DNA of 64,000 nt. It comes from Caballeronia sp. GAFFF1 (lineage in GTDB: Bacteria; Pseudomonadota; Gammaproteobacteria; Burkholderiales; Burkholderiaceae). Under the pieces are notes generated by a model that made no database searches, was not told the DNA's origin, and was given only the letters and a program-made list of their open reading frames with translations. The position numbers and the translations under genes are program-made. The stretch spans positions 176,802-240,801 of the forward strand of contig NZ_JALQEM010000012.1 in the NCBI RefSeq assembly GCF_023630705.1, in the 5' to 3' direction. Positions 36,954 to 45,316 of this stretch are shown here, in pieces (the first letter of the stretch is position 1; each line of letters opens with the position of its first letter).

Positions 36954-37496
36954 GAGCGGCTCGCAGACAGTAAGGCGATTGCAAACATCGCATGCGCGGT
37001 CCCGGCGTCGGGATCGCTCACTTCGTTACCGCAGGTCGTTCGCCGGCGAAAAGCCCCGGCTATACATGTATCCATCATATCGGTTCGCGAGGCGGCTGTG
37101 CGTGCTCGCTGTTTCCCTGCGTCGCCGGAATGCGTGTCCTGGATATCCTATGAGCGTGCACGAAAAAACGCGTTCGATCAACGGCTTGGCTATTTTCTCA
37201 TGAGGTTGTCCACAAGGCTCTCAACACTTTCTGTGGGTAAGCGCACGTTGTCTTTGGCCCGCTTCTTCGAGTCGGCCGGCGGCATTTGCTTACAAAAAAT
37301 GCCCGCCCATTCTGTAGCGGGTCGCCCGAATTCTTTAAAATGTGCCGTTAGTCTTCGGTCGGACCGGCTCACGCATTCGCTCGCCGGTCGTTGACGTGCT
37401 TGTCTTCTTCCACGCGCGCTTTGATCCGCCGCCTGATCCGCTTCTTTCGATACGCCGCGCAGTGCGCGCTACACAGCGCGCCGAACCATCCCAGTC
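36954..37496. other. Large divergent intergenic region before the PBP gene
   Basis: 543 nt with no convincing gene; a 60-residue minus-strand frame near 37190-37372 lacks a ribosome-binding site. Two AT-richer patches stand out: 'ttgtccacaaggctc' near 37205 and 'tttaaaatg' at 37334-37342, the latter a possible -10 (TAAAAT 37336-37341). The length suggests a long PBP leader or an unrecognised small RNA. Confidence 0.4.
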
Positions 37497-40058
37497 ATGC
37501 CTATCATCAAACGCCCCGACTCTTCGAACTCATCGCGACACGACCGCGAACCGCGCTGGAACGATTCACGCAACGACTCGGGGACAGGCCGCGACGGCGG
37601 CGGTAGCGGCGGCAATGGCCGCAACGGCGGGAACGGCCGTAATGACCGGAGCGGCCGCAATGACCGCAGCGGCCGCGAGGGCGGCCGGTCGGTGTTCGCG
37701 CGCATCGCGCTGTGGTTCGCGGGTCTCGCGGCGGTGGCGGCTGTGGTCGGCGCGCTCATCGTGGGCTATGCGCTCGTCGTGATGGAGCCGAACCTGCCGT
37801 CGCTCAATGCGCTCATCGACTATCGGCCGAAGGTGCCGCTGCGTGTCTACACGGCAGATCACGTGCTGATCGGCGAATTCGGCGAAGAGCGGCGCAGCCT
37901 CGTGCGCTTTCAGGACATCCCGGACCAGATGAAAAAAGCGGTTCTCGCGATCGAAGACTACCGCTTCTACGCTCACGGCGGCGTCGATTTCGTCGGCATC
38001 CTGCGCGCGGGCGTGACCGACCTGATGCACGGCGGTGCATCGCAGGGCGCGAGCACGATCACCATGCAGGTGGCGCGCAACTTCTTTCTCTCCAGCGAAA
38101 AGACGTACACGCGCAAGGTCTACGAGATGCTGCTCGCGTACAAGATCGAGCGCGCGCTCACGAAGGACCAGATTCTGGAGCTGTACATGAACCAGATCTA
38201 TCTGGGCGAGCGCGCATACGGTTTTTCGGCCGCGGCGCGCGTGTACTTCGGCAAGGACCTGAAGGACATCTCGCTCGCCGAAGCCGCGATGCTCGCGGGT
38301 CTTCCCAAGGCGCCGTCCGCGTACAACCCGGTCGTGAATCCGAAGCGCGCGAAGGTGCGCCAGCAGTACATCCTGAAGCGCATGCTGGACCTCAACTTCA
38401 TCACGCGCGAACAGTATGAGCAGGCCGTCGCCGAGGAAATCCACACGAAGTCGGCGGGCACCGAGTACGGCGTGCATGCGGAATACGTCGCGGAAATGGT
38501 GCGGCAGATGATGTACGCGCAGTACAAGGAAGAGACCTACACGCGCGGCCTGACGGTGACGACGACCATCGATTCAGCCGATCAGGACGCCGCTTACCGC
38601 GCCGTGCGCAAAGGCGTGATGGACTACGAGCGGCGTCACGGCTATCGCGGGCCGGAAGGCAACATCGCGCTGCCGTCGGCGGCGGATGACCGCGCCGAAG
38701 CCATCGAAGACGCGCTCGTCGATCACCCGGACAATGGCGATCTCGTCGCGGCCGTGGTGACGGCGGCGAGCCCGAAGCAGGTGAGCGCGCAGTTCGTCGG
38801 CGGCGAAACGGCGACGATTTCCGGCGAAGGGCTGCGCTTCGTGGCAGCCGCTCTGCGCAGCAATGCGTCGAAGGCGCTCGCCATCCGCCCGGGGTCGATC
38901 ATCCGCCTGACGAAGGACGCGAAGGACAACTGGCAGGTCACGCAGTTGCCGCAAGTGGAAGGCGCGCTCGTCTCCATGGTGCCGCAGGACGGCGCGATCC
39001 GCGCGCTCGTGGGCGGCTTCGACTTCAACAAGAACAAGTTCAATCACGTCACGCAGGCGTGGCGTCAGCCGGGTTCGAGCTTCAAGCCGTTCATCTACTC
39101 GGCGGCGCTCGACAAGGGTCTGGGACCGGCGACCATCATCAACGACGCGCCGCTGTACTTCCCGGCGCCCGCAGGCGGCGAGCCGTGGGAGCCGAAGGAC
39201 GACGATCAGCCGGACGGCCCGATGTCCATGCGCACCGGCTTGCAGAAGTCGAAGAACCTCGTGTCGATTCGCATCCTGTCGTATATCGGCACGGGCTACG
39301 CGCAGGACTTCGTCACGCAGAAGTTCGGCTTCGACAAGGACAAGACGCCGCCGTATCTGCCGCTCGCGCTGGGGGCCGGGCTCGTCACGCCGTTGCAACT
39401 CAGCGGCGCGTATTCGGTGTTCGCGAACGGCGGCTATCGCATCAATCCGTATCTGATCGCGCAGGTCGCCGACGCGCGCGGCACCGTCATCTCGCGCGCC
39501 GATCCGCTGACCGCGGGCGCGAATGCGCCGCAGACGCTCGAACCGCGCAACGCGTACGTGATGAACAGCCTGCTCCACACGGTCGCGACTTCGGGTACGG
39601 GCTCGGGCACCAACGCGCTCAAGCGCAACGACTTGCAGGGCAAGACCGGCACGACCAACGACGCGAAGGACGGCTGGTTCGCGGGCTATCAGCATCAGCT
39701 CGTCGCGGTGGCGTGGATGGGCTACGACCAGCCGAAGTCGCTCGGCACGAAGGAGTTCGGCGCGCAGCTCGCGTTGCCGATCTGGGTCGAGTACATGGGA
39801 CGAGCGCTGCGCGGCATCCCGCAACAGCAGATGGCAATGCCCGACGGCGTGACGACCGTCGACGGCGAACTGTTCTATGCGGACCGCACGCCGGGCGCGG
39901 GCTTCGTCGCGAGCATCGGTCTCGACAATACGAACCCGATGGCGGGCGATTCGACGACCGCGGGCGGCGTCGGCCCGGCGGGCATGCAGGCGCCGCCGGT
40001 GCCGCAGGTCACCACCGACGAGCGCAAGCAGATCATGGACATGTTCAACCGGCCTTAG
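37497..40058 (+). CDS. Class A penicillin-binding protein 1A (glycosyltransferase/transpeptidase)
   Basis: 853-residue bifunctional murein synthase. A long cytoplasmic tail (residues 1-64) is rich in Gly, Arg, Asn and Asp, then one membrane anchor (about 66-95). The GT51 domain has catalytic Glu153 in 'IEDYRFYAHGG' and 'GASTITMQVARN'. The transpeptidase has Ser527 and Lys530 in SSFKPF, 'SKNLVS' as the SxN motif, and 'KTGTTNDAKDGWF' as the KTG triad. The C-terminus is Pro/Gly-rich. The 853-residue length is normal for PBP1A. It stands alone, without the pil/shikimate neighbours of the main mrcA locus, so it may be a second copy. Confidence 0.93.
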   Translation: MPIIKRPDSSNSSRHDREPRWNDSRNDSGTGRDGGGSGGNGRNGGNGRNDRSGRNDRSGREGGRSVFARIALWFAGLAAVAAVVGALIVGYALVVMEPNLPSLNALIDYRPKVPLRVYTADHVLIGEFGEERRSLVRFQDIPDQMKKAVLAIEDYRFYAHGGVDFVGILRAGVTDLMHGGASQGASTITMQVARNFFLSSEKTYTRKVYEMLLAYKIERALTKDQILELYMNQIYLGERAYGFSAAARVYFGKDLKDISLAEAAMLAGLPKAPSAYNPVVNPKRAKVRQQYILKRMLDLNFITREQYEQAVAEEIHTKSAGTEYGVHAEYVAEMVRQMMYAQYKEETYTRGLTVTTTIDSADQDAAYRAVRKGVMDYERRHGYRGPEGNIALPSAADDRAEAIEDALVDHPDNGDLVAAVVTAASPKQVSAQFVGGETATISGEGLRFVAAALRSNASKALAIRPGSIIRLTKDAKDNWQVTQLPQVEGALVSMVPQDGAIRALVGGFDFNKNKFNHVTQAWRQPGSSFKPFIYSAALDKGLGPATIINDAPLYFPAPAGGEPWEPKDDDQPDGPMSMRTGLQKSKNLVSIRILSYIGTGYAQDFVTQKFGFDKDKTPPYLPLALGAGLVTPLQLSGAYSVFANGGYRINPYLIAQVADARGTVISRADPLTAGANAPQTLEPRNAYVMNSLLHTVATSGTGSGTNALKRNDLQGKTGTTNDAKDGWFAGYQHQLVAVAWMGYDQPKSLGTKEFGAQLALPIWVEYMGRALRGIPQQQMAMPDGVTTVDGELFYADRTPGAGFVASIGLDNTNPMAGDSTTAGGVGPAGMQAPPVPQVTTDERKQIMDMFNRP

Positions 40059-40074
40059 TCGGCTTGCTTCGAAA

Positions 40075-40103
40075 AAAAACGCGCCGTGGCTGGCGCGTTT
40101 TTC
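40075..40103. terminator. Bidirectional terminator between PBP1A and pccA
   Basis: AAAAACGCGCC (40075-40085) pairs with GGCGCGTTTTT (40092-40102) around a 6-nt loop. T-runs exist on both strands, so it can end both convergent transcripts. Confidence 0.88.
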
Positions 40104-40122
40104 TTTTGCCCTCGGCGGCGAG

Positions 40123-40572
40123 CTACTTGCCGACTGTGGCCGCGGATTTCACCGCGCATTCCACGTTGAGCGTGCTCTTGTCGGAGAAGGTGAGGGCGAG
40201 GGGAATCATCGAGCCGATCTTGAGCGGCTTGGCGGGCTGTTCCATCATCAGGTGATAGCCCTTCGGCGCGAATTCCAGCGAGCCGTGCGCGGGCACGTCG
40301 ACCGTATCGACGGGCGCCATCGTTGCCGTGCCGCCCTTGTTCTCCGACTTGTGCATCATCGTCATGCCGAACGCGGGACTCGTCGCGGCGGTGAGCGTCG
40401 CGGGCGAACCGCCGTTGTTCGACACGACGAAGTAGCCCGACGACGGCAGACTCGGCGGCATCGCGCGGACCCAGCAATCATGCGCTTCGAGCGTGGCCGC
40501 GTGCGCGGCGCTGGCGAAGACGGCGAACGACGCGCATGCGAGCGCGCCCGAGAGGAATGTGTTCTTGTTCAA
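40123..40572 (-). CDS. Periplasmic copper chaperone PCu(A)C
   Basis: 149-residue secreted chaperone that delivers Cu(I) to cytochrome oxidase CuA/CuB sites. A signal peptide ([15 protein letters not shown]) precedes a cupredoxin-like domain with the copper motif H(M)x10Mx21HxM: Met/His in '[16 protein letters not shown]' and 'GYHLMM'. Seven nt after the copC stop on the same strand, it forms a copper operon with copC and a DUF2946 gene. Confidence 0.92.
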   Translation of the reverse strand: MNKNTFLSGALACASFAVFASAAHAATLEAHDCWVRAMPPSLPSSGYFVVSNNGGSPATLTAATSPAFGMTMMHKSENKGGTATMAPVDTVDVPAHGSLEFAPKGYHLMMEQPAKPLKIGSMIPLALTFSDKSTLNVECAVKSAATVGK

Positions 40573-40579
40573 AGCGGCC

Positions 40580-40942
40580 TCACTTGACCGTGAAGTTATA
40601 GTGGCCTTGCGTGCGATGACCGTCGGCTGCGACCGCGGTCCATTGCACCGTATAAACGCCCGGCGCGAGATCGCCGAGGGCGACGCTCATGTGCTTCTTG
40701 TCGTTCGCATCGACGGCCGACTTCGCGGTGTTGACTTGCGTGCCGTGTGCGTCGGTGACGAGGAGCGAGCTGAAAGTCGGCTCGATGCGTTCACCGAACT
40801 CGATGGAGACTTCGTGCGGCGCGCTGACCGTCGCGCCGGGACCGGGTTGCTGAAGCTTCGGCAGCGCGTGAGCGAGCGCCAGTTGCGTGGAAGCGGCCAG
40901 CGCGAGGCCGAGCACGCTCCGCAATGCGGATTGGAACGTCAT
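40580..40942 (-). CDS. copC: CopC-family periplasmic copper-binding protein
   Basis: 120-residue precursor. The signal peptide ends LALA, leaving His as the first mature residue ([12 protein letters not shown]), which with Asp/His of '[12 protein letters not shown]' forms the Cu(II) histidine-brace type site. AGGA lies 6 nt before ATG 40942, which is preferred to an upstream in-frame ATG 40963. No copD partner membrane gene follows. The next gene is pccA, so it likely works in periplasmic copper trafficking rather than uptake. Confidence 0.92.
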   Translation of the reverse strand: MTFQSALRSVLGLALAASTQLALAHALPKLQQPGPGATVSAPHEVSIEFGERIEPTFSSLLVTDAHGTQVNTAKSAVDANDKKHMSVALGDLAPGVYTVQWTAVAADGHRTQGHYNFTVK

Positions 40943-41025
40943 GGTGTGTCCTGTCGAAAACATGGTGTCGCGACGCGCCTTTCGCTTAGCAGGGAAGCGG
41001 ATCACGCGTGCGGATGATGGGCGTC

Positions 41026-41412
41026 TCAGCCGATTGAGGGCGGCGCGCGAGGCTGGGCGTTAGCGAAGCGCCGAAGAGGTGAAGCGCTGTCGGTATCGGC
41101 TACCGAGAAAGCGTCGCGACGAAAGTTCGCGAAGGCAGTCGCGCGAACGAAGCTCGGCGGTGCCGGCGCGTGTCCGACGAAGCCGCAATAGCCGCAGGCG
41201 TCGAGCGCGCCGACGACGCTGTGGCCCGCACGGTGCGCCGGGTGAATGTCAGGCGTATCGATGCGCGACGCGCATATCGATGCGAGCAGCGCTTCGAACG
41301 GCTCGGCCTTCAGCGTCTGCGATACAACGGGCGCGAGCGAGAGAAGCAGCATCGCCCATACCGCCGCGATGCCGCCGATCTTTCTCATGATGCCGCGCCG
41401 CAAGGAATGCAT
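41026..41412 (-). CDS. DUF2946 family protein (copper-associated)
   Basis: About 128 residues if begun at ATG 41412; ATG 41388 is an alternative. An N-terminal hydrophobic signal or anchor (AAVWAMLLLSLAPVVSQ) is followed by a small periplasmic domain with 'HRAGHSVVGALDACGYCGFVGHAP', whose CxxC flanked by histidines is the DUF2946 hallmark and suggests metal binding. First gene of a copC-pccA unit. The family is commonly linked to copper and TonB receptor loci, and its precise role is unknown. Confidence 0.82.
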   Translation of the reverse strand: MHSLRRGIMRKIGGIAAVWAMLLLSLAPVVSQTLKAEPFEALLASICASRIDTPDIHPAHRAGHSVVGALDACGYCGFVGHAPAPPSFVRATAFANFRRDAFSVADTDSASPLRRFANAQPRAPPSIG

Positions 41413-41572
41413 GCCTGTTCCGAGCCGATGTTCGTAACTGCAATAACCGATGCCGCTGAACTGGCGATTATGCCATGCACGAAAGCGCGGCTTTCCTGAT
41501 GCGCCCGGCGCGGGACGAGTCGAATCGACGCAGCGCGCGGGCATCGTATTGAACACTGATCGTCATGAACGA

Positions 41573-41601
41573 TTGCTTTTCTATAAACGATGCCCTATAA
41601 T
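41573..41601 (+). promoter_or_regulatory. Near-consensus sigma-70 promoter of tRNA-fMet
   Basis: TTGCTT (41573-41578), a 17-nt spacer and a perfect TATAAT (41596-41601) lie 15 nt before the tRNA 5' end, so the start of transcription nearly coincides with the gene. Confidence 0.85.
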
Positions 41602-41616
41602 CTTTTCTTCGACGGA

Positions 41617-41693
<77 letters not shown>

Positions 41694-41698
41694 CATTC

Positions 41699-41740
41699 AA
41701 GGGGTTACAGTGCTTCGGCCTGTAACCCCTTTCTGTTTTT
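41699..41740 (+). terminator. Terminator after tRNA-fMet
   Basis: AAGGGGTTACAG (41699-41710) pairs with CTGTAACCCCTT (41720-41731) around a 9-nt loop, followed by a T-rich tail ending in TTTTT. Confidence 0.9.
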
Positions 41741-41881
41741 CAGCCGTCATTCCACCCGTGGCAAGCACGGTTCAGTCTCTTCGAGCGTCAGTATTCCTAT
41801 CGAAGCGGTCACCACGGCGCGCGCCCGTGTCAAAATCCTGCATTCGACAACAGACACCACGCTAACGAAGAGGCGCCGCTC

Positions 41882-42379
41882 ATGGACATTCCGCACGACC
41901 TGCAAACCATCGCGCATCAGGAAAACACGCTCGTCTTTCCGCAGTTTCACGCCGATCAGGCGTGGCAAGTCGGGACGCAGTTGCGCGAGATGGCGCTGGC
42001 ACGCGATGCTGCCGTGGTGATCGACGTGCGCACCTTCGGTCAACGGCTGTTCTTCGCCGCGGTCGATGGCACGAGCCCGGACAATGCGCGCTGGGCCGAG
42101 CGCAAATCGAAGACGGTGGAGCACTTTCGACGCAGCTCGTATGCCATTGGTCTCACGCTGCAACAGGCGGGCACCACGCTCGCCGACAAGTTCGGCCTCG
42201 ATCCCGCGCAGTTCGCGTCGCACGGCGGCAGCTTCCCGATCCGCGTCGCGAGTGCCGGCGTCATCGGGTCAGTGACGGTGTCGGGCCTGCCGCAGCGCGG
42301 CGATCACCAGATGGTCGTCGAAGCGCTGTGCGCCGTGCTCGGCCACAGTTTCGCCGCTCTGTCTCTGGACCACAGCTAA
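41882..42379 (+). CDS. UPF0303 / haem-degrading (HbpS-like) domain protein
   Basis: 165-residue soluble protein of the GlcG/HbpS superfamily. '[47 protein letters not shown]' and '[23 protein letters not shown]' follow the UPF0303 pattern, and '[21 protein letters not shown]' is the conserved C-terminus. Family members bind haem or small corrinoid-related ligands, and the physiological role is poorly known. No other iron gene is nearby. ATG 41882 is the first in frame. Confidence 0.87.
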   Translation: MDIPHDLQTIAHQENTLVFPQFHADQAWQVGTQLREMALARDAAVVIDVRTFGQRLFFAAVDGTSPDNARWAERKSKTVEHFRRSSYAIGLTLQQAGTTLADKFGLDPAQFASHGGSFPIRVASAGVIGSVTVSGLPQRGDHQMVVEALCAVLGHSFAALSLDHS

Positions 42380-42449
42380 AGGGTCGGCAACGCGGGGCGA
42401 ACGCGGTCCGTCAGCGCGGGCGGTGTACCAGAGAAGTGGCCGGTTGCCT

Positions 42450-42818
42450 CTACTTGCACCGCACGATCATCGAACGGTTCTTCACGTTTGCCGAGATCAC
42501 GTTGCTGATGCCGCCGCCGCTCGGCCCGCCTTCCTCGTTGTCCTTCGAGACGATGTCATAGCCCGTCGCGCCGCACGCCTTGCCTGCGAGCACATAGCAG
42601 CTCGCCCAGCTGGAGCCCGCGTCCGCGCCGCTGCAGTTGACGGCATAGCCTGTCTGGCCATCCGGCAAATTGATCAGCGACGCTTCGTTCGACGATGCGC
42701 ACGCGCCGAGGCTCGCGACCAGTACGATGGCCGCGCCAATGCTCGCCGCGCGCCATGCTTTCGGCATCGTGCTTGCGCACGCCGGGAGTCGGCGCATCGG
42801 CCGATCGTTTCGATTCAT
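42450..42818 (-). CDS. Small lipoprotein, unknown function
   Basis: 122 residues. A basic N-terminus (MNRNDRPMRR) precedes a hydrophobic stretch with lipobox ASLGAC (lipidated Cys about residue 39), so it is probably anchored to a membrane. The mature part contains four more cysteines ('NCSGADAGSSWASCYVLAGKACGATGYDIVSKD', 'MIVRCK') and resembles Burkholderia secreted proteins with an alternating Gly-rich core. GAGGA lies 5-6 nt before ATG 42818. A more upstream ATG lacks that signal. Confidence 0.78.
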   Translation of the reverse strand: MNRNDRPMRRLPACASTMPKAWRAASIGAAIVLVASLGACASSNEASLINLPDGQTGYAVNCSGADAGSSWASCYVLAGKACGATGYDIVSKDNEEGGPSGGGISNVISANVKNRSMIVRCK

Positions 42819-43093
42819 CTTTTCCTCGTTGTGTTCGGAGCCGCCGTATTTTGGGATGAGCATTGTCCCATAGGCCGCTTACATGACGCCGGGCGCGCGG
42901 TCCCAAAGCAGTGCGGGCGCAATGCTTGCGGTGCATGAATCGACGAACTCGCATCGTCGATCACGGACCATGAGCCGTGAACTATTTCCCGGGCCGCGCG
43001 CCTTATGCTACTGGGGCATCGGTTGGATTTGCCGTCGAACGCATGATGAAGCGCGGCCGAACACATCCCGGAACACATACGGAGGCAATTGGA

Positions 43094-43366
43094 ATGGTCG
43101 ACAGAGTGACGGGCCCGTATCGAGGCTATTACATCAGCGCATCGGCGCGGCTCCTTCCGGCGCACGACGCGAAGACGGGTGACGCCGGCACGGCGATCTA
43201 CGTCGGGTCCGTGAGTCTTGCCCAGAACGGGCCGGACGAACCGCGTCACTTCGAGGCGCTCGTCGATCTCGGTCCCGAGCAGCGCTTCGCCACTGAAGAC
43301 GAAGCGCTCGCGAGCGTCGAGAAGGCGGCGCGCGATTACATCGACCGACTGCTGCAACCGACGTGA
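43094..43366 (+). CDS. Small unknown cytoplasmic protein
   Basis: 90 residues, not recognised. 'GPYRGYYISASARLLPA' and 'HFEALVDLGPEQRFATEDEALASVEKAARDYID' suggest an alpha/beta fold with a terminal helix. GGAGG about 9 nt before ATG 43094 fixes the start although the frame is open earlier. Its TGA overlaps the start of the next gene, indicating a two-gene unit. Confidence 0.7.
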   Translation: MVDRVTGPYRGYYISASARLLPAHDAKTGDAGTAIYVGSVSLAQNGPDEPRHFEALVDLGPEQRFATEDEALASVEKAARDYIDRLLQPT

Positions 43367-43725
43367 TGCGCCCGATTCATCTTCGCCATGCGGTGCTCTA
43401 CGATATCGCGAACTGCCTCGTCGATCTGTTTCCGATCGGCGCGGACATCATCGAGATCGGAGGCGGAGCCGACGTGGCGCCCGCGCTGTTCGTGAGCTGG
43501 CGCACGGGCGGGGTGGCGAATCATGCGGGCAATATCGGCTGGGGCGTGCATTACCGCTTCGACGCGCGGGTGCTGCGCGACTATCCGCCTTTGTCGGATG
43601 AAGCGCGGCAGCGCGTCTGCGAGCGCGTGCGCGACATGACGCGCTCGCTCGACTTCAACTACGCCGACCCGCTCGCGAGCTCGCTGCTCGTCGTCGACGT
43701 GGACGAAGACGTGCTTGATCTCTAA
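43366..43725 (+). CDS. Small unknown protein coupled to preceding gene
   Basis: 119 residues, not recognised. Overlaps the preceding stop by one base (TGATG). GTG 43363 is a possible alternative start. The central sequence 'IGADIIEIGGGADVAPALFVSWRTGGVANHAGNIGWGVHYRFD' looks structured and the acidic C-terminus is 'VVDVDEDVLDL'. No membrane segment. No partner outside the pair is evident. Confidence 0.7.
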   Translation: MRPIHLRHAVLYDIANCLVDLFPIGADIIEIGGGADVAPALFVSWRTGGVANHAGNIGWGVHYRFDARVLRDYPPLSDEARQRVCERVRDMTRSLDFNYADPLASSLLVVDVDEDVLDL

Positions 43726-43901
43726 GGTGCCTGCGCGCGGCGCCGCTGGACCCCGCGGCGAGAGCGCGAGTACCATAGACCGCGAATCGATTCACGCGCA
43801 CGCCAGCGAAGCGGTGCCGCGTGTCGCGTGCCGAACCGCCTGCGTCAACCTCATCGCGTGCGGATGCAAGCACTGCCCGCCGCCCGATCCATGAGAGTCT
43901 C

Positions 43902-44189
43902 ATGAACATTCGTTTTCTTTCCGACGCGCCCGATTATCGCGATTCCAATCTCACGATCGAATTCGCCGCGCTCGTCGATGGCCGACGCGTGCCATGCGCG
44001 ATTTCCGTCGAAGCGCTCGAAGACCACTTCGGCGCGAAGACTTTCGACAGTGCAGGCTGGATCGATGCGTTCGATGCAGGCCGCGCCCGCATCGAAGCGG
44101 TGGCGCGCGAACATTTGCAGGTCACTCAGGGCATGCCGGTGTTGTTGAAAAGCGGCCACTTTCCGCCGGGGCGCGTGATCGTCGAATAG
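43902..44189 (+). CDS. DUF1488 family protein
   Basis: 95 residues. 'MNIRFLSDAPDYRDSNLTIEFAALVDGRRVPCAISVEALEDHFGA' followed by 'FDAGRARIEAVAREHL' and a final 'LLKSGHF' match the DUF1488 pattern, a small proteobacterial family of unknown function. The frame is open upstream, but ATG 43902 gives the family start. Neighbours do not suggest a role. Confidence 0.82.
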   Translation: MNIRFLSDAPDYRDSNLTIEFAALVDGRRVPCAISVEALEDHFGAKTFDSAGWIDAFDAGRARIEAVAREHLQVTQGMPVLLKSGHFPPGRVIVE

Positions 44190-44345
44190 CGACAGCGCGC
44201 GTAAGGGCTTCAAGCGTCCGACTAACCGTTTAGCCGCGCCTGAAGAGGCTGCACACGCTTTCCTGCGGCGCAGCAACGGAGTAAGATCCTGTCATTCTGC
44301 CGCTTGCGATGCGATTCGCACGGCATGTCATTTGCTCAAAAGTCT

Positions 44346-44372
44346 TTGCAAGCGTTGAGCAGCCATTATAAA
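44346..44372 (+). promoter_or_regulatory. Candidate promoter upstream of small membrane gene
   Basis: TTGCAA (44346-44351) and TATAAA (44367-44372) are separated by 15 nt, slightly short, 18 nt before the ATG at 44390. The surrounding AT-richness stands out from flanking coding DNA. Confidence 0.5.
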
Positions 44373-44389
44373 AATCGCGCGGGGTCGTT

Positions 44390-44578
44390 ATGTTTTATTC
44401 CTTTCTTCACGCGCTCGTCGAGTCCAATGCGCTGTGGCTCATCTGGGCGGCGGTCGGTGTCCTGATTCTGGGCTTTTGCATCGTGTTTTCGTCGGTCGTG
44501 CTCGGCGACTCGGAGGAGCCGCTTTATCGCGCGGCATCCGGATCTCGCCGCGACGACGACGGTCCGATGATCGTCTGA
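44390..44578 (+). CDS. Small single-pass membrane protein
   Basis: 62 residues with one hydrophobic helix ('ALWLIWAAVGVLILGFCIVFSSVVL', about residues 14-38) and a charged cytoplasmic tail ('SRRDDDGPM'). No family recognised. A plausible promoter lies directly upstream. It ends 72 nt before a TetR gene. Confidence 0.6.
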   Translation: MFYSFLHALVESNALWLIWAAVGVLILGFCIVFSSVVLGDSEEPLYRAASGSRRDDDGPMIV

Positions 44579-44650
44579 CTGTCTCCGGTCCGCGAGTCCG
44601 ACGGTTCGCGGCTCGTCTTCGAAAGCGCATCACAACGGGCGGAGCCGACC

Positions 44651-45277
44651 ATGCCTCGTATGAGTGTCGACGACGCGCGCGCGCGCCAGTCACGACATAA
44701 GAAGCAGCAGCGCGACGCGCTGCGTGAGCGCATACTCGAAGTTTCGCGCGGCATTGTCAAAAGGGAAGGGCTCGCGTCGCTCTCGATGCGCAAGCTCGCG
44801 GAGGCGATCGATTACTCGCCTGCCGCGCTGTATCTGCATTTTCGGAATCGCGGCGAGATCGAGCGGGCGCTGCGCGAGGAAGGTCACGCGCAACTGCGCG
44901 CGGCGTTCGCGCCGCACGCGAGCATCGCCGATGCCGCTGCGCGCCTGAGAGCGATGGGCCTCGCCTATGTGCAGTTCGGACTCGACGAGCCGGAAACGTA
45001 CCGCCTCATGTTCATGGACCATGCGAACGGCAACGGCGCAAACGCGGCGGAGGACAGCGCCGCCATGCTGTCGCTGATAGCGGACGCATTCCTCGAACTG
45101 CAGGCAGCGAAGCGGCTAAAGCTGCCGTCCGGCGCGGCTGCGGCTGCCTGCGCGCAGGCTTTCTGGGCGAACCTGCATGGCATCACCGCGCTACAATTGA
45201 ACGGCGCGGCAAGCGCCGACGTCGCGGCGAGAGCACTCGTCGAGTTGTCGCTCGATGCGTGGCTCGCCGCCTGCTGA
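44651..45277 (+). CDS. TetR-family transcriptional regulator
   Basis: 208 residues. The N-terminal three-helix DNA-binding domain lies at about 23-70 ('RERILEVSRGIVKREGLASLSMRKLAEAIDYSPAALYLHFRNRGEIERAL'). The C-terminal part resembles the WHG/TetR_C_33 type domain. GGAG lies 7 nt before ATG 44651. It directly precedes and probably regulates the enoyl-CoA hydratase-like gene 39 nt downstream, suggesting an acyl-CoA effector (inference). Confidence 0.88.
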   Translation: MPRMSVDDARARQSRHKKQQRDALRERILEVSRGIVKREGLASLSMRKLAEAIDYSPAALYLHFRNRGEIERALREEGHAQLRAAFAPHASIADAAARLRAMGLAYVQFGLDEPETYRLMFMDHANGNGANAAEDSAAMLSLIADAFLELQAAKRLKLPSGAAAAACAQAFWANLHGITALQLNGAASADVAARALVELSLDAWLAAC

Positions 45278-45316
45278 ATGAAGTGACCGTACGAACCGTT
45301 TCGACTTCTCGACACG

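Noticed and set aside
37190..37372. 60-residue minus-strand frame in the PBP upstream region
   Set aside because: No ribosome-binding site and overlaps likely promoter sequence. Kept only as part of the intergenic description.
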